A stretch of DNA of 36,720 bases, taken from positions 1-36,720 of the forward strand of contig NZ_BFBX01000121.1 of NCBI RefSeq assembly GCF_003851045.1. Reading direction: 5' to 3'. The notes under the pieces are model-generated. The model was given only the letters and a program-made list of their open reading frames with translations, did not search any database and was not told the DNA's origin. Shown piece by piece: positions 6,538-14,849 of the stretch. Both the position numbers and the translations under genes were made by a program. This DNA comes from Paenibacillus sp. 598K (GTDB taxonomy: Bacteria > Bacillota > Bacilli > Paenibacillales > Paenibacillaceae). The stretch's first letter is position 1. Each line of letters starts with the position of its first letter.

Positions 6538-7733
6538 ACTTCATCGATATCCAAAACCAGCATTTCGTTCGTGACACGCCATGTCCCATTGTCCAGCTTG
6601 ATGACTTTGGCGATACCTTCGAACTGGTTGTCTATGAAGCTTGGACCCTTCAGCTTGGTCGTGGTTTGAGTGAAATGAATATAGGCTTCTGAGCCGTCAT
6701 AGTAAATGATTTGAACATCGGCCAATTCAAAACGAAGATCAAACTGTTCAAATAGGGCTTGGGATAAGGTCATGGCTTCTTTTAGTCCAGGTGTGTCCGG
6801 GGCAAAGGTGGCTTCATACCGTTTGACGTCCTCGGCATTGCTGGCTGCGATTTGCTCCTCCAATATGCCAATGATTTTCGCTTTCTCCTCAGCCGGTACG
6901 GTTGGCGTTGCTGCCCGCAAAGCTTCAATATTTGTATAGTTTACAGTCAATATTTTCAACCGATCAAGCTTCCATTCGTCTCCTTTACTAGCTCGGGAAA
7001 GCTCGAGAACCAGGTTCGAATTGCGATTAAGGAAGAAGCCGCCGCTGACCTTCCTGGATTCATTGGTGGCCGAGATCAAAGTCTCTGTGGCTGTCATGTA
7101 CAAAATATTAGTAAACTGATAGGTCGATTCAATTTCGACTTGTCCCACATGACCCATCAACGCCGAATACGTTGCACCGTTGTCAAGTCCATTAGGGCTG
7201 AGTAGTGCCCGGATATCGCTATCGTTACCGCTTGATTGTGCCGTTCCCAACTGCTCCAGGAAGGAATTCAGCTGCGCGTAATCCTTTGCGTTAGGCCACG
7301 GGGTGGTCAAGGTAATCATCCGCGAGGAGCCATCCCACTCCACATTGAGCCCAGTCGCTTCGCCCACAAACCGGAGTGGAATCAGGGTTCGCCCCTTCCA
7401 AATCAAAGGCTGAATTTGACCTTTAACAAGTTGACCGTTAACCAATGTATTGCTTGAACCGCTCGTCATCTCAATCGTATGTTCGCCATCTCCCGAAACG
7501 CCGCGAATTTGTTTCTTTGCCGCATCGTAGGTAATCGCGTAATCAAGCGCCGTGAGCAAGCTTCGGAATTCTACATAGGTGACATTATTCTGTACAAGCG
7601 GCTCCACCTCAAACGCAAGTTCCTTGCCATCTAACCACACCTGGATTGGTTTTGACTGCTCCGCAGACGCAGCTCCCGCAGTTGCTAACATGAGTAGCAT
7701 AGCAACTAATGTAATCATGAATCGTTTCTTCAT
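6534..7733 (-). CDS. Secreted copper-amine-oxidase N-domain (stalk) protein
   Basis: A 399-residue protein with a clean signal peptide (MKKRFMITLVAMLLMLATAG, cleavage near ASA-E at about 25). Residues about 30-145 are a copper amine oxidase N-terminal-like stalk domain, shown by the repeated pattern VPLRF/IPLRFVGEATGLNVEWD and the paired FRSLLTALDYAITYD. The rest (about 160-399) looks like two NTF2-like halves (each starting with a helix, then strands with YMTATETLISA and IIYYDGSEAYIHF). Such proteins are common and often unexplained in Paenibacillus; the domain occurs without any oxidase activity. ATG at 7733 follows AAGGGGG. Convergent with the merR gene. Confidence 0.8.
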   Translation of the reverse strand: MKKRFMITLVAMLLMLATAGAASAEQSKPIQVWLDGKELAFEVEPLVQNNVTYVEFRSLLTALDYAITYDAAKKQIRGVSGDGEHTIEMTSGSSNTLVNGQLVKGQIQPLIWKGRTLIPLRFVGEATGLNVEWDGSSRMITLTTPWPNAKDYAQLNSFLEQLGTAQSSGNDSDIRALLSPNGLDNGATYSALMGHVGQVEIESTYQFTNILYMTATETLISATNESRKVSGGFFLNRNSNLVLELSRASKGDEWKLDRLKILTVNYTNIEALRAATPTVPAEEKAKIIGILEEQIAASNAEDVKRYEATFAPDTPGLKEAMTLSQALFEQFDLRFELADVQIIYYDGSEAYIHFTQTTTKLKGPSFIDNQFEGIAKVIKLDNGTWRVTNEMLVLDIDEV

Positions 7734-7824
7734 CTCATTTCCCCCTTAGCAAGCCTCTTAACCGACCCTCCCATCATACCATAAAAGGTTTATATTGGAT
7801 TGTACTGATAGGGGATATAAGTGC

Positions 7825-7857
7825 AAAAAAAAAGCGCAGTTCGCCTAGGCAAACTGC
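7825..7857 (-). terminator. Terminator of the dehydrogenase operon
   Basis: On the minus strand a stem GCAGTT/AACTGC with inner GCC/GGC arms (7836-7857) is followed by nine T residues (A-run 7825-7833 on the plus strand). It is about 110 bp past the stop at 7965; the gap in between holds no gene. Confidence 0.8.
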
Positions 7858-7964
7858 ACTCAAATTGTACTTTTTATAGTCTTCTAAAACTGTTCCGCTT
7901 CGTTGGCAGGCCCGTCCGCGATTCTAACGCTCGCCCGTTAAACGGCGATGGATCTAGGCGCTCG

Positions 7965-8975
7965 CTACGAATTACGCCAGTCGAACACGACGAACGGCTC
8001 CGCGAAGCGCTGATCTGCGAGCCCGTTATAGGCTTCATTCGCCTCTTCCGGCTTGAATGTCCGCAGCAGCCCGCTCCCTTCCGCATCGATCAGCCCCTCA
8101 GCCAGCCAGTCCAGCCCGCGCGCCAGATTGCCCATGATGCTGTACGGCTGGAAGTGGCCTTCCGTCATCGGCACCTCCCACTCCCAGCCGCTGCGCAGCA
8201 CCGCATAACGATGGAAGATCAGCGAGAGCAGCTCATGCGCATACTGGTCGCTGCGCCGCCGCCACGGCACGCCGATCAGCACCACCTCTCCTCTCGGGCG
8301 GATGAAGGCGCAGCTGGCGATCGCAGCCGCTTCATGCCCCGAGCATTCCAGCACGAGCGCGGTCTTGCCCTGCCACTCCCCGTCGCCCTCCGGCAACGCT
8401 GTAGCCGTATGGCGAATGCCGGAGCGGCCCGCAGCAGCGCTTCGTCCCTCGTCCGGATCGCACACCAGCACCTTGTAGCCGCAGTGTTGGAACAGATGCG
8501 CCGCCAAGAGGCCCACCGGGCCGGCCCCCATCACAATCACGCGATCGCCCGGCTTCGCCGTCGTCGTCTCCAGCGTCGTCATGCTAATATTGAGCAGCCT
8601 GGCCAGCACGGCGATATGCGTGGGCAGTCCGGCAGGCAGCTTGACGGCATGCACAGCGGCGATATGCTGGAAGCTCTGATGATGGCCCATGCATAGGGCG
8701 AGATCTCCCACCTGCCAATCCTCCGATGCACCCTCCCCGACGGCCTCCACCCGGAATACCGACGCATAGCCTGTGCCGCGCGGCGTGTCCAGCGCTTCCA
8801 TAAAGCCTGTCATCAGCTCCGTACCCGGACTGATGAGCGTATGAACCGTCGTGCCGAGCAGATGCCCGACTGCCGCTTTGTCAGGCCGGGCGATCGGCAC
8901 CAGCCCCGCCTGCCGATTGCCGAGGAACATGACGGCGCGATCTTCCTGCTGCACTGTTTTCACTGTGTTGTCCAT
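7965..8975 (-). CDS. Zinc-less medium-chain dehydrogenase (sugar/polyol dehydrogenase-like)
   Basis: Medium-chain dehydrogenase/reductase fold, 336 residues from the preferred ATG at 8975 (SD GGAGGGAG 6 nt upstream; the longer frame from 9002 is less likely). The NAD(P)-binding motif GAGPVG is at about 161-166, followed by VLVCDPD, whose aspartate suggests NAD preference. The four-cysteine structural zinc lobe of classical alcohol dehydrogenases is absent, and so is the CxxH catalytic-zinc motif, as in BchC-like and other sugar-processing members. It lies 19 bp downstream of the double-ThuA gene and ends in a strong terminator. Likely role: oxidation of a sugar or cyclitol together with ThuA; substrate unknown. 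Confidence 0.8.
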   Translation of the reverse strand: MDNTVKTVQQEDRAVMFLGNRQAGLVPIARPDKAAVGHLLGTTVHTLISPGTELMTGFMEALDTPRGTGYASVFRVEAVGEGASEDWQVGDLALCMGHHQSFQHIAAVHAVKLPAGLPTHIAVLARLLNISMTTLETTTAKPGDRVIVMGAGPVGLLAAHLFQHCGYKVLVCDPDEGRSAAAGRSGIRHTATALPEGDGEWQGKTALVLECSGHEAAAIASCAFIRPRGEVVLIGVPWRRRSDQYAHELLSLIFHRYAVLRSGWEWEVPMTEGHFQPYSIMGNLARGLDWLAEGLIDAEGSGLLRTFKPEEANEAYNGLADQRFAEPFVVFDWRNS

Positions 8976-8994
8976 TTCATTCTCCCTCCAATTG

Positions 8995-10524
8995 TTAGGC
9001 ATTCGCTACCCATCTGACCGATCTACGCAGCATCTCCCGCACTTCAGGCGACTCGTAAGCAGCAGCGTCATGGCCGAGCAAGGTCTGGACAACAGGCGCC
9101 CCGCTATAGCTGCTGGTCCAGGCCAGCGGCTCCATGCGCCCAGTTACGACGGATTGGGCCTCATACAACACATGGACCTCCTGGTCGCCGCGCTGGTCAT
9201 AGTACAGCTCATCCGTAATTTCGAAGGCCGGTATCCCTGCTGTGATCGGATGCTCGCGGTCCACCATCTCCACCGTAAACGTTCCGTATGGATCATGAGC
9301 GCTGTCATCGTGATGGTCCCAGACGCGTGGCACGATGCGGCGATACTCCGGCCAATCCGATGCGCCCGCCTCAGGCAGCGAGAAGTGGAACGCGCCATTG
9401 GCAAAGTGCAGCACGACCAGCCCGCCGCCCCGTTGCAGGTACGCGAGAAGCGCCGCCCTGGCCGGCTCGCTGATCCCGGCAGGGTCCTGCCAGTTGCAAT
9501 AGTTCAGGATAATCGTATCGAAGGAGGACAGATCCCACTCGGCCAGCGCCTCGATCGAGGTGACACTGGTGACGGCGATGCCCGCATCTTCATGCAGCGC
9601 CTCGCGGATGAGCGGCTCCGTCTGCTCCCAGTTATGCCATCGATGCTGCTGGTTGCCGGAGATGAGCAGAGCATGCACGGTGCGCGCTGCTGACGAGCTG
9701 TCCGCCTCCGGCGCATCCAGCAGCTGCTCCACCAGGTCATCGGCATAATAGCGACTCGGCACGCCTCCGGCAGGAACCTCCAGTCCTGCTGCCCAGACAA
9801 GTGCATTGAGGTGCAGCTTGCGGAAGGAATCGTCCTCGAACAGATTATAGCGATGACCAGCCGTTGTTACGAACGTCCGTCCGCCATCCTGCCGATTCAG
9901 CGTCCAGCCGACCAGGTTCGCCATATCTCCATCCCCTGCCAGCTCCGGCACTCTCCAGATCGGGGTGCGCCGAGGGTCGTCCGGCACGAGCCGCAGATTG
10001 TAGTAGATCTCATCCTGCAGCGCGATCTGCGGCTCGACGCCCCGCGTGACGGGATGGGCTGCGTCGTCCAACGCCAGCACGCTGCCGTCCCCGACGATAC
10101 GCGAATACCAATTGCGCTCGCCCTGCTCGTCCTCCCATTCAAAGTAGCCCCCTGCCCAGTCGAGGATGTACGCGCCCTCCGCCCGGGTATAAAAGGTCGA
10201 GAAATGCAGCAGGATCAGCCCGCAGCCTCGCGCCATCAGCCGCGCCATCAATTGTTGGCGCTCTGGCGAAGCGACAAACGGCACATCCCGGAACAGATGG
10301 GCATCCCTGCCGTCCGTCGTGAACAGGACCGCATCCGCCTGCTCCAGCACCTCCGTGTCCTCCGGCCAGCCGTTCAGCACGACTACGACTTCCATCTGTG
10401 CCGACAACGGCGACTGGTCGAGCATCGCCTTCAACAGTCTTACTGTCTTCTCATATTCATGCTCGCCTGGGCCGTGGCTAGGCTCCCCGGCGACCAACAC
10501 CATTTTTTTCTTCTTGGGCTGCAT
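8995..10524 (-). CDS. Double ThuA-domain protein
   Basis: Two ThuA (trehalose-utilisation, class I glutamine amidotransferase-like) domains in tandem in about 509 residues. The first begins VLVAGEPSHGPGEHEYE and runs to about 250 (GCGLILLHFSTFY; HPVTRGVEPQIALQDEIYYN; FVTTAGHRYNLF). The second runs from about 285 to 509 (ALLISGNQQHRWHNWE; GGGLVVLHFANGAFH; HPITAGIPAFEITDELYYD; VQTLLGHDAAAY). Each repeats the fold's HxV/I-T-x-G-I motif and D-E-x-Y-Y. ThuA proteins are linked to trehalose/disaccharide oxidation to 3-keto derivatives. Start chosen at ATG 10524 (GAGGG 9 nt upstream). The same-strand dehydrogenase and divergent AraC gene form one functional unit. Confidence 0.85.
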   Translation of the reverse strand: MQPKKKKMVLVAGEPSHGPGEHEYEKTVRLLKAMLDQSPLSAQMEVVVVLNGWPEDTEVLEQADAVLFTTDGRDAHLFRDVPFVASPERQQLMARLMARGCGLILLHFSTFYTRAEGAYILDWAGGYFEWEDEQGERNWYSRIVGDGSVLALDDAAHPVTRGVEPQIALQDEIYYNLRLVPDDPRRTPIWRVPELAGDGDMANLVGWTLNRQDGGRTFVTTAGHRYNLFEDDSFRKLHLNALVWAAGLEVPAGGVPSRYYADDLVEQLLDAPEADSSSAARTVHALLISGNQQHRWHNWEQTEPLIREALHEDAGIAVTSVTSIEALAEWDLSSFDTIILNYCNWQDPAGISEPARAALLAYLQRGGGLVVLHFANGAFHFSLPEAGASDWPEYRRIVPRVWDHHDDSAHDPYGTFTVEMVDREHPITAGIPAFEITDELYYDQRGDQEVHVLYEAQSVVTGRMEPLAWTSSYSGAPVVQTLLGHDAAAYESPEVREMLRRSVRWVANA

Positions 10525-10574
10525 GTTTCGCATCCCTCGCTTTCATCCGTCTTACAGCCTCTGCTGCTGTCCCC

Positions 10575-10603
10575 ATTGTACAGAAGAGAGCGTATATAAC
10601 CAA
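10575..10603 (-). promoter_or_regulatory. Promoter of the ThuA-dehydrogenase operon
   Basis: Minus strand TTGGTT (10598-10603), 17-bp spacer, TACAAT (10575-10580), 51 bp before the ThuA start. It lies in the divergent gap with the AraC gene, so AraC binding here could control it. Confidence 0.65.
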
Positions 10604-10721
10604 TGGCTGCTAGTCTGGATTTTTTGTCTGTGCGTCCAGAGCGCATGCAGCCAGCCCCGTCGTTATGCTATAGTAAGCTTGTTGATTCGTAGCAACGGAA
10701 GCCTTGCAGAGGAGGACTGAC

Positions 10722-11606
10722 ATGGCAGGTAATTGGGGAGATTTGCCGGATTCGCCGATTCGGCTGGAGCATCTGGACGCCGGCTCGGGAGAGGCGGAGG
10801 ATGGCTGGATTCATTGCAAGACCGTACCGTTCTGCATTATCGCCCAGGCCGTGGAGGGAACCTATACCGTACAGTCGCCGCTGGGCAGAGTCACCGCCTC
10901 GGACGGGGAAGTATTCATCATGCCTGCAGGCATCCCGCTGGAGATCGGGCATTATGCGCGCAAAGGGAGCGCAACGATGAAGCTGCGCTTCCTGCATTGC
11001 CGGTACTCCTACTGGGGAGCGTCAGATCTGCTGGATCTGTACGAATTGCCGCTGCGCGGAGATGCTGTAGCAGGGGGAAGATTCGGGGCAGCGATCCAGC
11101 AATTGCTGGATCACAAGGCGCGGCACGGGACAGACGAAGCGATGACCCAGGCTGCGTCTATCGCTTCCTGGGCCTACGTCAATGAGCTGGCCTATCGGGT
11201 GCTCGGCATGCTGCTCGAGGATGCGCGTCCGAGCGATTCCTTCCATGCCCGGATCGCGCAGCTTGATGAGCTCAAGCCGCTACTCGGCTACATTCACAGC
11301 CATCTGCATGAGCCGCTGGATATCGCACAATTGCTGGCCCAGTGCCATTATTCCCGCTCGGCACTGTTCACGCTGTTCCAGCGCACCTTCCGGCAGACGC
11401 CGATGCACTATATTCAGCAGACGCGGCTCACGGAGGCCTATCGCAAGCTGTGCACGACCACACTTTCCGTTGCCGAGGTCGCGGAATCTTGTGGATTCCC
11501 GAGCCTGTACCACTTTAGCCGCGTGTTCAAAGCCCGGTTCGGCCAGCCGCCTACGCTCGTGCGCCGTGACAACCGGATGTGGGAAGCGGCCAGCCAGCCC
11601 GACTGA
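10722..11606 (+). CDS. AraC-family transcriptional regulator
   Basis: About 294 residues from the ATG at 10722 (GGAGG six bases upstream; an in-frame TTG at 10704 is less likely). N-terminal cupin-type effector domain (about 25-105: VEGTYTVQSPLGRVTASDGEVFIMPAGIPLEIG). C-terminal AraC double helix-turn-helix at about 190-290, with PLDIAQLLAQCHYSRSALFTLFQRTFRQTP and the second helix SVAEVAESCGFPSLYHFSRVFKARFGQPP, an almost textbook match. Divergent from the ThuA/dehydrogenase operon, which it probably activates in response to the sugar bound by the cupin. Confidence 0.9.
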   Translation: MAGNWGDLPDSPIRLEHLDAGSGEAEDGWIHCKTVPFCIIAQAVEGTYTVQSPLGRVTASDGEVFIMPAGIPLEIGHYARKGSATMKLRFLHCRYSYWGASDLLDLYELPLRGDAVAGGRFGAAIQQLLDHKARHGTDEAMTQAASIASWAYVNELAYRVLGMLLEDARPSDSFHARIAQLDELKPLLGYIHSHLHEPLDIAQLLAQCHYSRSALFTLFQRTFRQTPMHYIQQTRLTEAYRKLCTTTLSVAEVAESCGFPSLYHFSRVFKARFGQPPTLVRRDNRMWEAASQPD

Positions 11607-11617
11607 TGGGTGGCCGT

Positions 11618-12517
11618 TCAATCAGCGCGACGCGCCGTTCGCTCGATCCCATCCACGACGACGGCATACAGCTCAGGCGGCAGGTCATGCCCCATCTCGT
11701 CGATCAGCAGCAGCTCGGCGTCCGGTATCGAAGCAGCCGTGTCCTCGCCGCACGCCGGTACAAACAACGGATCATCCATCCCATGGATCACCAGAGCCGG
11801 GACTTGGATCGTCGCCAGTCGCGGACGACGATCGCCCGAGACAGCGATAGCCGCGATCTGCCGTCCCACGCTGCCGGGGTCGTAAGCTCGCTGGAGCTCC
11901 TCCCGTATGAGCGCCTTGTAGCTCTCCTCTTTGAATGGATATCCCGTACCCGCGATCCGCTTCGCAAAAGCCAGACTATGCGCCAGATATCCAGCTTCAT
12001 CCTCAAACGGGTTCGACGCCGGCGCCGTCATCATCGCCATCACCTCCGGGGAAGCAGGCGGGAGCGCGGGATTGCCGGAGCTGGACATGATCGAGGTGAG
12101 CGACAGCACACGCCCAGGGTACGCACTCGCTACAAGCTGCGCGATCATTCCGCCCATCGACCGCCCGACGATATGCGCTCGATCGATGGACAACGCATCG
12201 AGCAAGCCGATCACGTCGTCAGCCATGTCATCGAGCGTATAAGGAATGTCCGGACGTCGACCAGACATCAGCGTCGTCGCCAAGGCCTCAAAATCCAGCG
12301 TCTGGACATGGCGATAATGCGTCGAGCCTCCAACATCGCGATTGTCAAAGCGGATGACGCGGAACCCTCGGTCAGCCAGCATCCGGCAAAACGAAGTCGT
12401 CCACCGAATCATCTGCGTCCCAAGCCCTGCGATTAAAACGACGGCCTCGTCTTGTTCGCTGCCAAAGCTGTCATACGCCAGCTCTACGTCGTTGACGCTT
12501 AAAATGTTCATGTTCAT
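11618..12517 (-). CDS. Alpha/beta hydrolase
   Basis: A 299-residue hydrolase. Oxyanion-hole turn VVLIAGLGTQMIRW at about 26-39. Nucleophile elbow GRSMGG with Ser120. Acid in VIHGMDDPLF and histidine in IDEMGHDLPPE near the C-terminus. The spacing and FDNRDVGGS after strand 4 are like RdmC/aclacinomycin-methylesterase and related peroxidase-type esterases. No signal peptide. The ATG at 12517 overlaps the TGA of the DUF2239 gene (ATGA), so they are coupled. Natural substrate unknown. Convergent with the AraC gene, 11 bp apart. Confidence 0.85.
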   Translation of the reverse strand: MNMNILSVNDVELAYDSFGSEQDEAVVLIAGLGTQMIRWTTSFCRMLADRGFRVIRFDNRDVGGSTHYRHVQTLDFEALATTLMSGRRPDIPYTLDDMADDVIGLLDALSIDRAHIVGRSMGGMIAQLVASAYPGRVLSLTSIMSSSGNPALPPASPEVMAMMTAPASNPFEDEAGYLAHSLAFAKRIAGTGYPFKEESYKALIREELQRAYDPGSVGRQIAAIAVSGDRRPRLATIQVPALVIHGMDDPLFVPACGEDTAASIPDAELLLIDEMGHDLPPELYAVVVDGIERTARRAD

Positions 12518-13158
12518 ACACCCTCCCCTCCTGATCCCCGTTCGGGGAATGCCTCAACAGCCAATTGTTGAATGTAGCTTGTAATATCCGGGGCCCAGTC
12601 TGCGATGCTAGCATAGAAGCGTTCGGAATCGCCGGCATACAGCAACCGGAGCGCTTCCTCGTATCGCGGAAAATCCCCGGCCATAGCGGTCATGAAGCAA
12701 TACGTAGCCTCTTGCGACGCTTGCACCTTGCTCTGTGCTCCTCCGGCGCGACGAGCCTCATCGATAAGCTTGCGCAACGTTACCGAAGCTCCCCCCGGCT
12801 GACTTTTCAGCCATTCCCAATGACGCGGCAGTAACGTCACCTCGCCGGATACGACGCCCAGCTTCGGTCGTCCTGCCCGCCGAGGCGATGCTTCGTTCGT
12901 TTCAGTAGCCACCGTATCCGCCGTATCGGACGAGCTGCCAAGAGGCTCCCCCAGTCGCGCCAGTGCCTCCTCCGTCTTGCCGCGCAGATCGACATCGATC
13001 GGCTTGCCTGTTCCATCGTCAAAAATTAGCAGCTGTAGCTGCTCGCGATCATCCAATGCAGCCTTCACGCCTGTAATAACCTGCTGCAATGAGCCCGTCG
13101 CGACTCTTCTTGTATCCAAAAAAGCTGTGCAGCTCATGCTGGTATGATTCGTACTCAT
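12514..13158 (-). CDS. DUF2239-family protein
   Basis: About 214 residues from ATG 13158 (GAGGAGGAATGGAGC upstream; the frame is open further but without a better site). Two conserved parts characterise DUF2239: an N-terminal CTAFLDTRRVATGSLQQVIT ... LLIFDDGTGKPIDVDLRG, and GRPKLGVVSGEVTLLPRHWE ... GGASVTLRKLIDEARR. Between them is a low-complexity Ser/Thr/Ala linker (about 85-112). Function is unknown in the family. It is the first gene of an operon with the alpha/beta hydrolase, under a promoter bracketed by two copies of one palindrome. Confidence 0.85.
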   Translation of the reverse strand: MSTNHTSMSCTAFLDTRRVATGSLQQVITGVKAALDDREQLQLLIFDDGTGKPIDVDLRGKTEEALARLGEPLGSSSDTADTVATETNEASPRRAGRPKLGVVSGEVTLLPRHWEWLKSQPGGASVTLRKLIDEARRAGGAQSKVQASQEATYCFMTAMAGDFPRYEEALRLLYAGDSERFYASIADWAPDITSYIQQLAVEAFPERGSGGEGV

Positions 13159-13186
13159 GCTCCATTCCTCCTCTGAACACAAGATG

Positions 13187-13229
13187 ATTATACCCGGGTA
13201 AAAACAAGGAGTCAATATTACCCGGGTAA
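13187..13229 (-). promoter_or_regulatory. Promoter with twin TACCCGGGTA operators for the DUF2239-hydrolase operon
   Basis: Minus-strand TTGACT (13210-13215), 17-bp spacer, TATAAT (13187-13192): a consensus sigma-A promoter. The palindrome TACCCGGGTA occurs at 13191-13200, touching the -10 and filling the spacer, and again as TTACCCGGGTAA at 13218-13229, just upstream of -35; their centres are 28 bp apart. This is the geometry of a repressor that occludes the promoter. The TetR genes in this window have a different palindrome, so the repressor is probably encoded elsewhere. Confidence 0.8.
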
Positions 13230-13314
13230 ATTAATGTTCATATTCCCTACCAACGGCAAACAGACCGAAAACCGCCTGATTACTCAGCGTTTCCAGTCTG
13301 CCTCTTAACCTCCA

Positions 13315-14190
13315 TCAGGCCTTCAAAAAGATTTTGCTCAGCTTCACATAGAGCGGGTTCACCTGGTACCCTGTTGGATGAACAGCATATCGCTTGCCTG
13401 TATCCAGCTTCGCAATCCGCATCATGTCCGCATCACTCAGCGTAAAATCCAATGCCTGTATATTCTCCCTGATTCGCAACGGACTCGATGATTTTGGAAT
13501 GACAATGGTCTGACGATTTATATGCCAGCGCAAAATAACTTGCCCCACTGTCTTATTATGACGCTCTGCAATGGCTTTTAGCTCCTCATTATTAAACAAA
13601 GAGGCATTTCCTTGCCCCAAAGGTCCCCATGCTTCATGCAAAATCTGATGACGGATCATATACTCGCGCAATGACTGTTGCTGAAAAAAAGGATGCGTCT
13701 CCACCTGATTAATTATCGGCAGGATTGTCGCATGCGTCTTCAAATGCTCGAAATGCTCGATCTCAAAATTGGCTACGCCGATGACTTTTATTTTCCCCTG
13801 CGCATACAGTAGCTCCAGCGCTTTCCAAGCCTTAACATAATGAGGCCCTGCAAAATGAAGCAAATACATATCAAGATAACTGGTATTCATTTTTTTACAG
13901 GTGTGCTCAAAGGCCCTCTGCGTCTGCTCGTAGCCCAAATCCGTCGTCCACGCTTTGGAGGTGATAAAAAAATCTTCCCGCGGAATCCCGCTATTTGCAA
14001 TTGCTCGCCCCAATGCCTCTTCATTTCCATAGATACGCGCGGTATCAAAATGGCGATACCCCGCTTCAATCGCCGCTCTGATCGTCTGTTCAAAAGCTCC
14101 GTTCTTCCCCGGTTTGATTTTGTAAACGCCAAATCCCAGTTGCGGGATGTCCACTCCGTTTGATGCCTTGATGAATGGCCGCATACACAT
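13315..14190 (-). CDS. Aldo/keto reductase
   Basis: A 291-residue NADPH-dependent AKR. Catalytic tetrad visible as Asp49, Tyr54 (in FDTARIYGNE), Lys79 (ITSKAW) and His112 (YLLHFAGP). The cofactor-binding loop is IPKSSSPLRIRENI near the C-terminus. Length and motifs fit the AKR5-type 2,5-diketogluconate/methylglyoxal reductases of Bacilli. The first codons ATG-TGT-ATG leave two possible starts (14190 or 14184), both after AAGGAG. It is 12 bp downstream of an ArsR-type repressor gene and so is probably induced by its ligand (a toxic aldehyde or quinone would fit). Ends before a long, imperfect hairpin region. Confidence 0.9.
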   Translation of the reverse strand: MCMRPFIKASNGVDIPQLGFGVYKIKPGKNGAFEQTIRAAIEAGYRHFDTARIYGNEEALGRAIANSGIPREDFFITSKAWTTDLGYEQTQRAFEHTCKKMNTSYLDMYLLHFAGPHYVKAWKALELLYAQGKIKVIGVANFEIEHFEHLKTHATILPIINQVETHPFFQQQSLREYMIRHQILHEAWGPLGQGNASLFNNEELKAIAERHNKTVGQVILRWHINRQTIVIPKSSSPLRIRENIQALDFTLSDADMMRIAKLDTGKRYAVHPTGYQVNPLYVKLSKIFLKA

Positions 14191-14202
14191 TCATTCTCCT
14201 TT

Positions 14203-14526
14203 TCATTCGCATAAGGACACAAACCGACTTATCAACGTTTGCAGATCCTGGATCTTGCTTTTGGCATCCAGACGATAGAAGTTTTTCGTTCCCTTGCGTT
14301 GTACGCTGACCATTCCCGCTTCTCTTAGCACCTTAAGGTGATGGGAGAGAGCAGGACGAGACAAATGGGTGTACTGTCCAAGCTCCCCAACCCGCATGCC
14401 GGTGCTTTGCGCATGCTGAGCCAACGCAATTAAAATCGTTTGGCGTGTTTCGTGGCCAATGGCCACGAGCAAGAGCCGATTCCTTTTAAACTCATGCAGC
14501 AGCAAACCATTGATGTCTGGTTCCAT
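14203..14526 (-). CDS. ArsR-family winged-helix regulator
   Basis: About 107 residues from ATG 14526 (GGAGGAGGG upstream). The ArsR helix-turn-helix is THLSRPALSHHLKVLREAGM, followed by a wing with QRKGTKNFYRL. The usual ELCVCD metal site in the recognition helix is absent, so it is not a typical arsenic/cadmium sensor; the only cysteine is near the end (SLCE). It directly precedes the aldo/keto reductase and likely controls it. A short inverted repeat, AGTCT-6-AGACT, lies at 14562-14577 upstream and could be its site. Confidence 0.88.
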   Translation of the reverse strand: MEPDINGLLLHEFKRNRLLLVAIGHETRQTILIALAQHAQSTGMRVGELGQYTHLSRPALSHHLKVLREAGMVSVQRKGTKNFYRLDAKSKIQDLQTLISRFVSLCE

Positions 14527-14561
14527 CTTGCCCTCCTCCAACCCTACCAATCGCTACAGCT

Positions 14562-14577
14562 AGTCTACCATAAGACT
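14562..14577. promoter_or_regulatory. Inverted repeat upstream of the ArsR gene (candidate operator)
   Basis: AGTCT (14562-14566) and AGACT (14573-14577) around a 6-base spacer, 36 bp before the ArsR start. Short, so it may be chance. Confidence 0.35.
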
Positions 14578-14625
14578 CATCCCTTAACGCTATTGGGAAA
14601 GGAAATCGAGACCATCCAACGACTA

Positions 14626-14654
14626 CAGCCGCTCCAACCTTACCGGAGCGGCTG
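14626..14654 (-). terminator. Hairpin, probable end of the glycan operon
   Basis: A perfect 10-bp GC-rich stem CAGCCGCTCC / GGAGCGGCTG with a 9-base loop, 22 bp past the stop of the protein-like frame at 14677. The T-tail is poor, so termination may be inefficient or the hairpin may protect the transcript 3' end. Confidence 0.55.
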
Positions 14655-14676
14655 CGCCATCCTCTAAGCTGTCTTG

Positions 14677-14848
14677 CTAGGGCTCTACCAAACCTTGATG
14701 CACGTTTACGACTGGATAGCCTCCTGCTGCCTTCAGCCATCTCAACATCGCCTGGTTCGTTTCCTCCGGCTTCTCTTGCTGGATCATGTCCCGTACACCA
14801 TAGATCGATGGAGAGCTATGCTCTTCCTTCCAGCACCAGGTCGCTCGA
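14677..14848 (-). pseudogene. C-terminal-like remnant, unknown family
   Basis: Directly after the stop of the big glycanase, in another frame, the minus strand reads about 54 sense codons with a protein-like sequence: WCWKEEHSSPSIYGVRDMIQ, then QEKPEETNQAMLRWLKAAGG, then YPVVNVHQGLVEP, ending with TAG at 14677. It has no start codon with a ribosome site, and it abuts the stop of the previous gene, so it is most likely the tail of a deleted gene. I do not recognise the family. The remaining gap (14551-14676) holds only the hairpin. Confidence 0.45.
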
Positions 14849-14849
14849 C

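Noticed and set aside
7821..8696. Long plus-strand open frame across the dehydrogenase gene, and similar long frames opposite the ThuA and glycanase genes
   Set aside because: They are antisense to clearly conserved proteins, have Arg/His/Gln-rich composition and no ribosome sites; GC-rich codon use makes such shadows common.
10669..10674. TATAGT as -10 for the AraC gene
   Set aside because: No acceptable -35 at 16-18 bp; left out of the annotation.
13259..13312. Imperfect inverted repeat after the aldo/keto reductase gene (CAGAC...GTCTG)
   Set aside because: Several mismatches and no T-tract in either direction; not safe to call a terminator.
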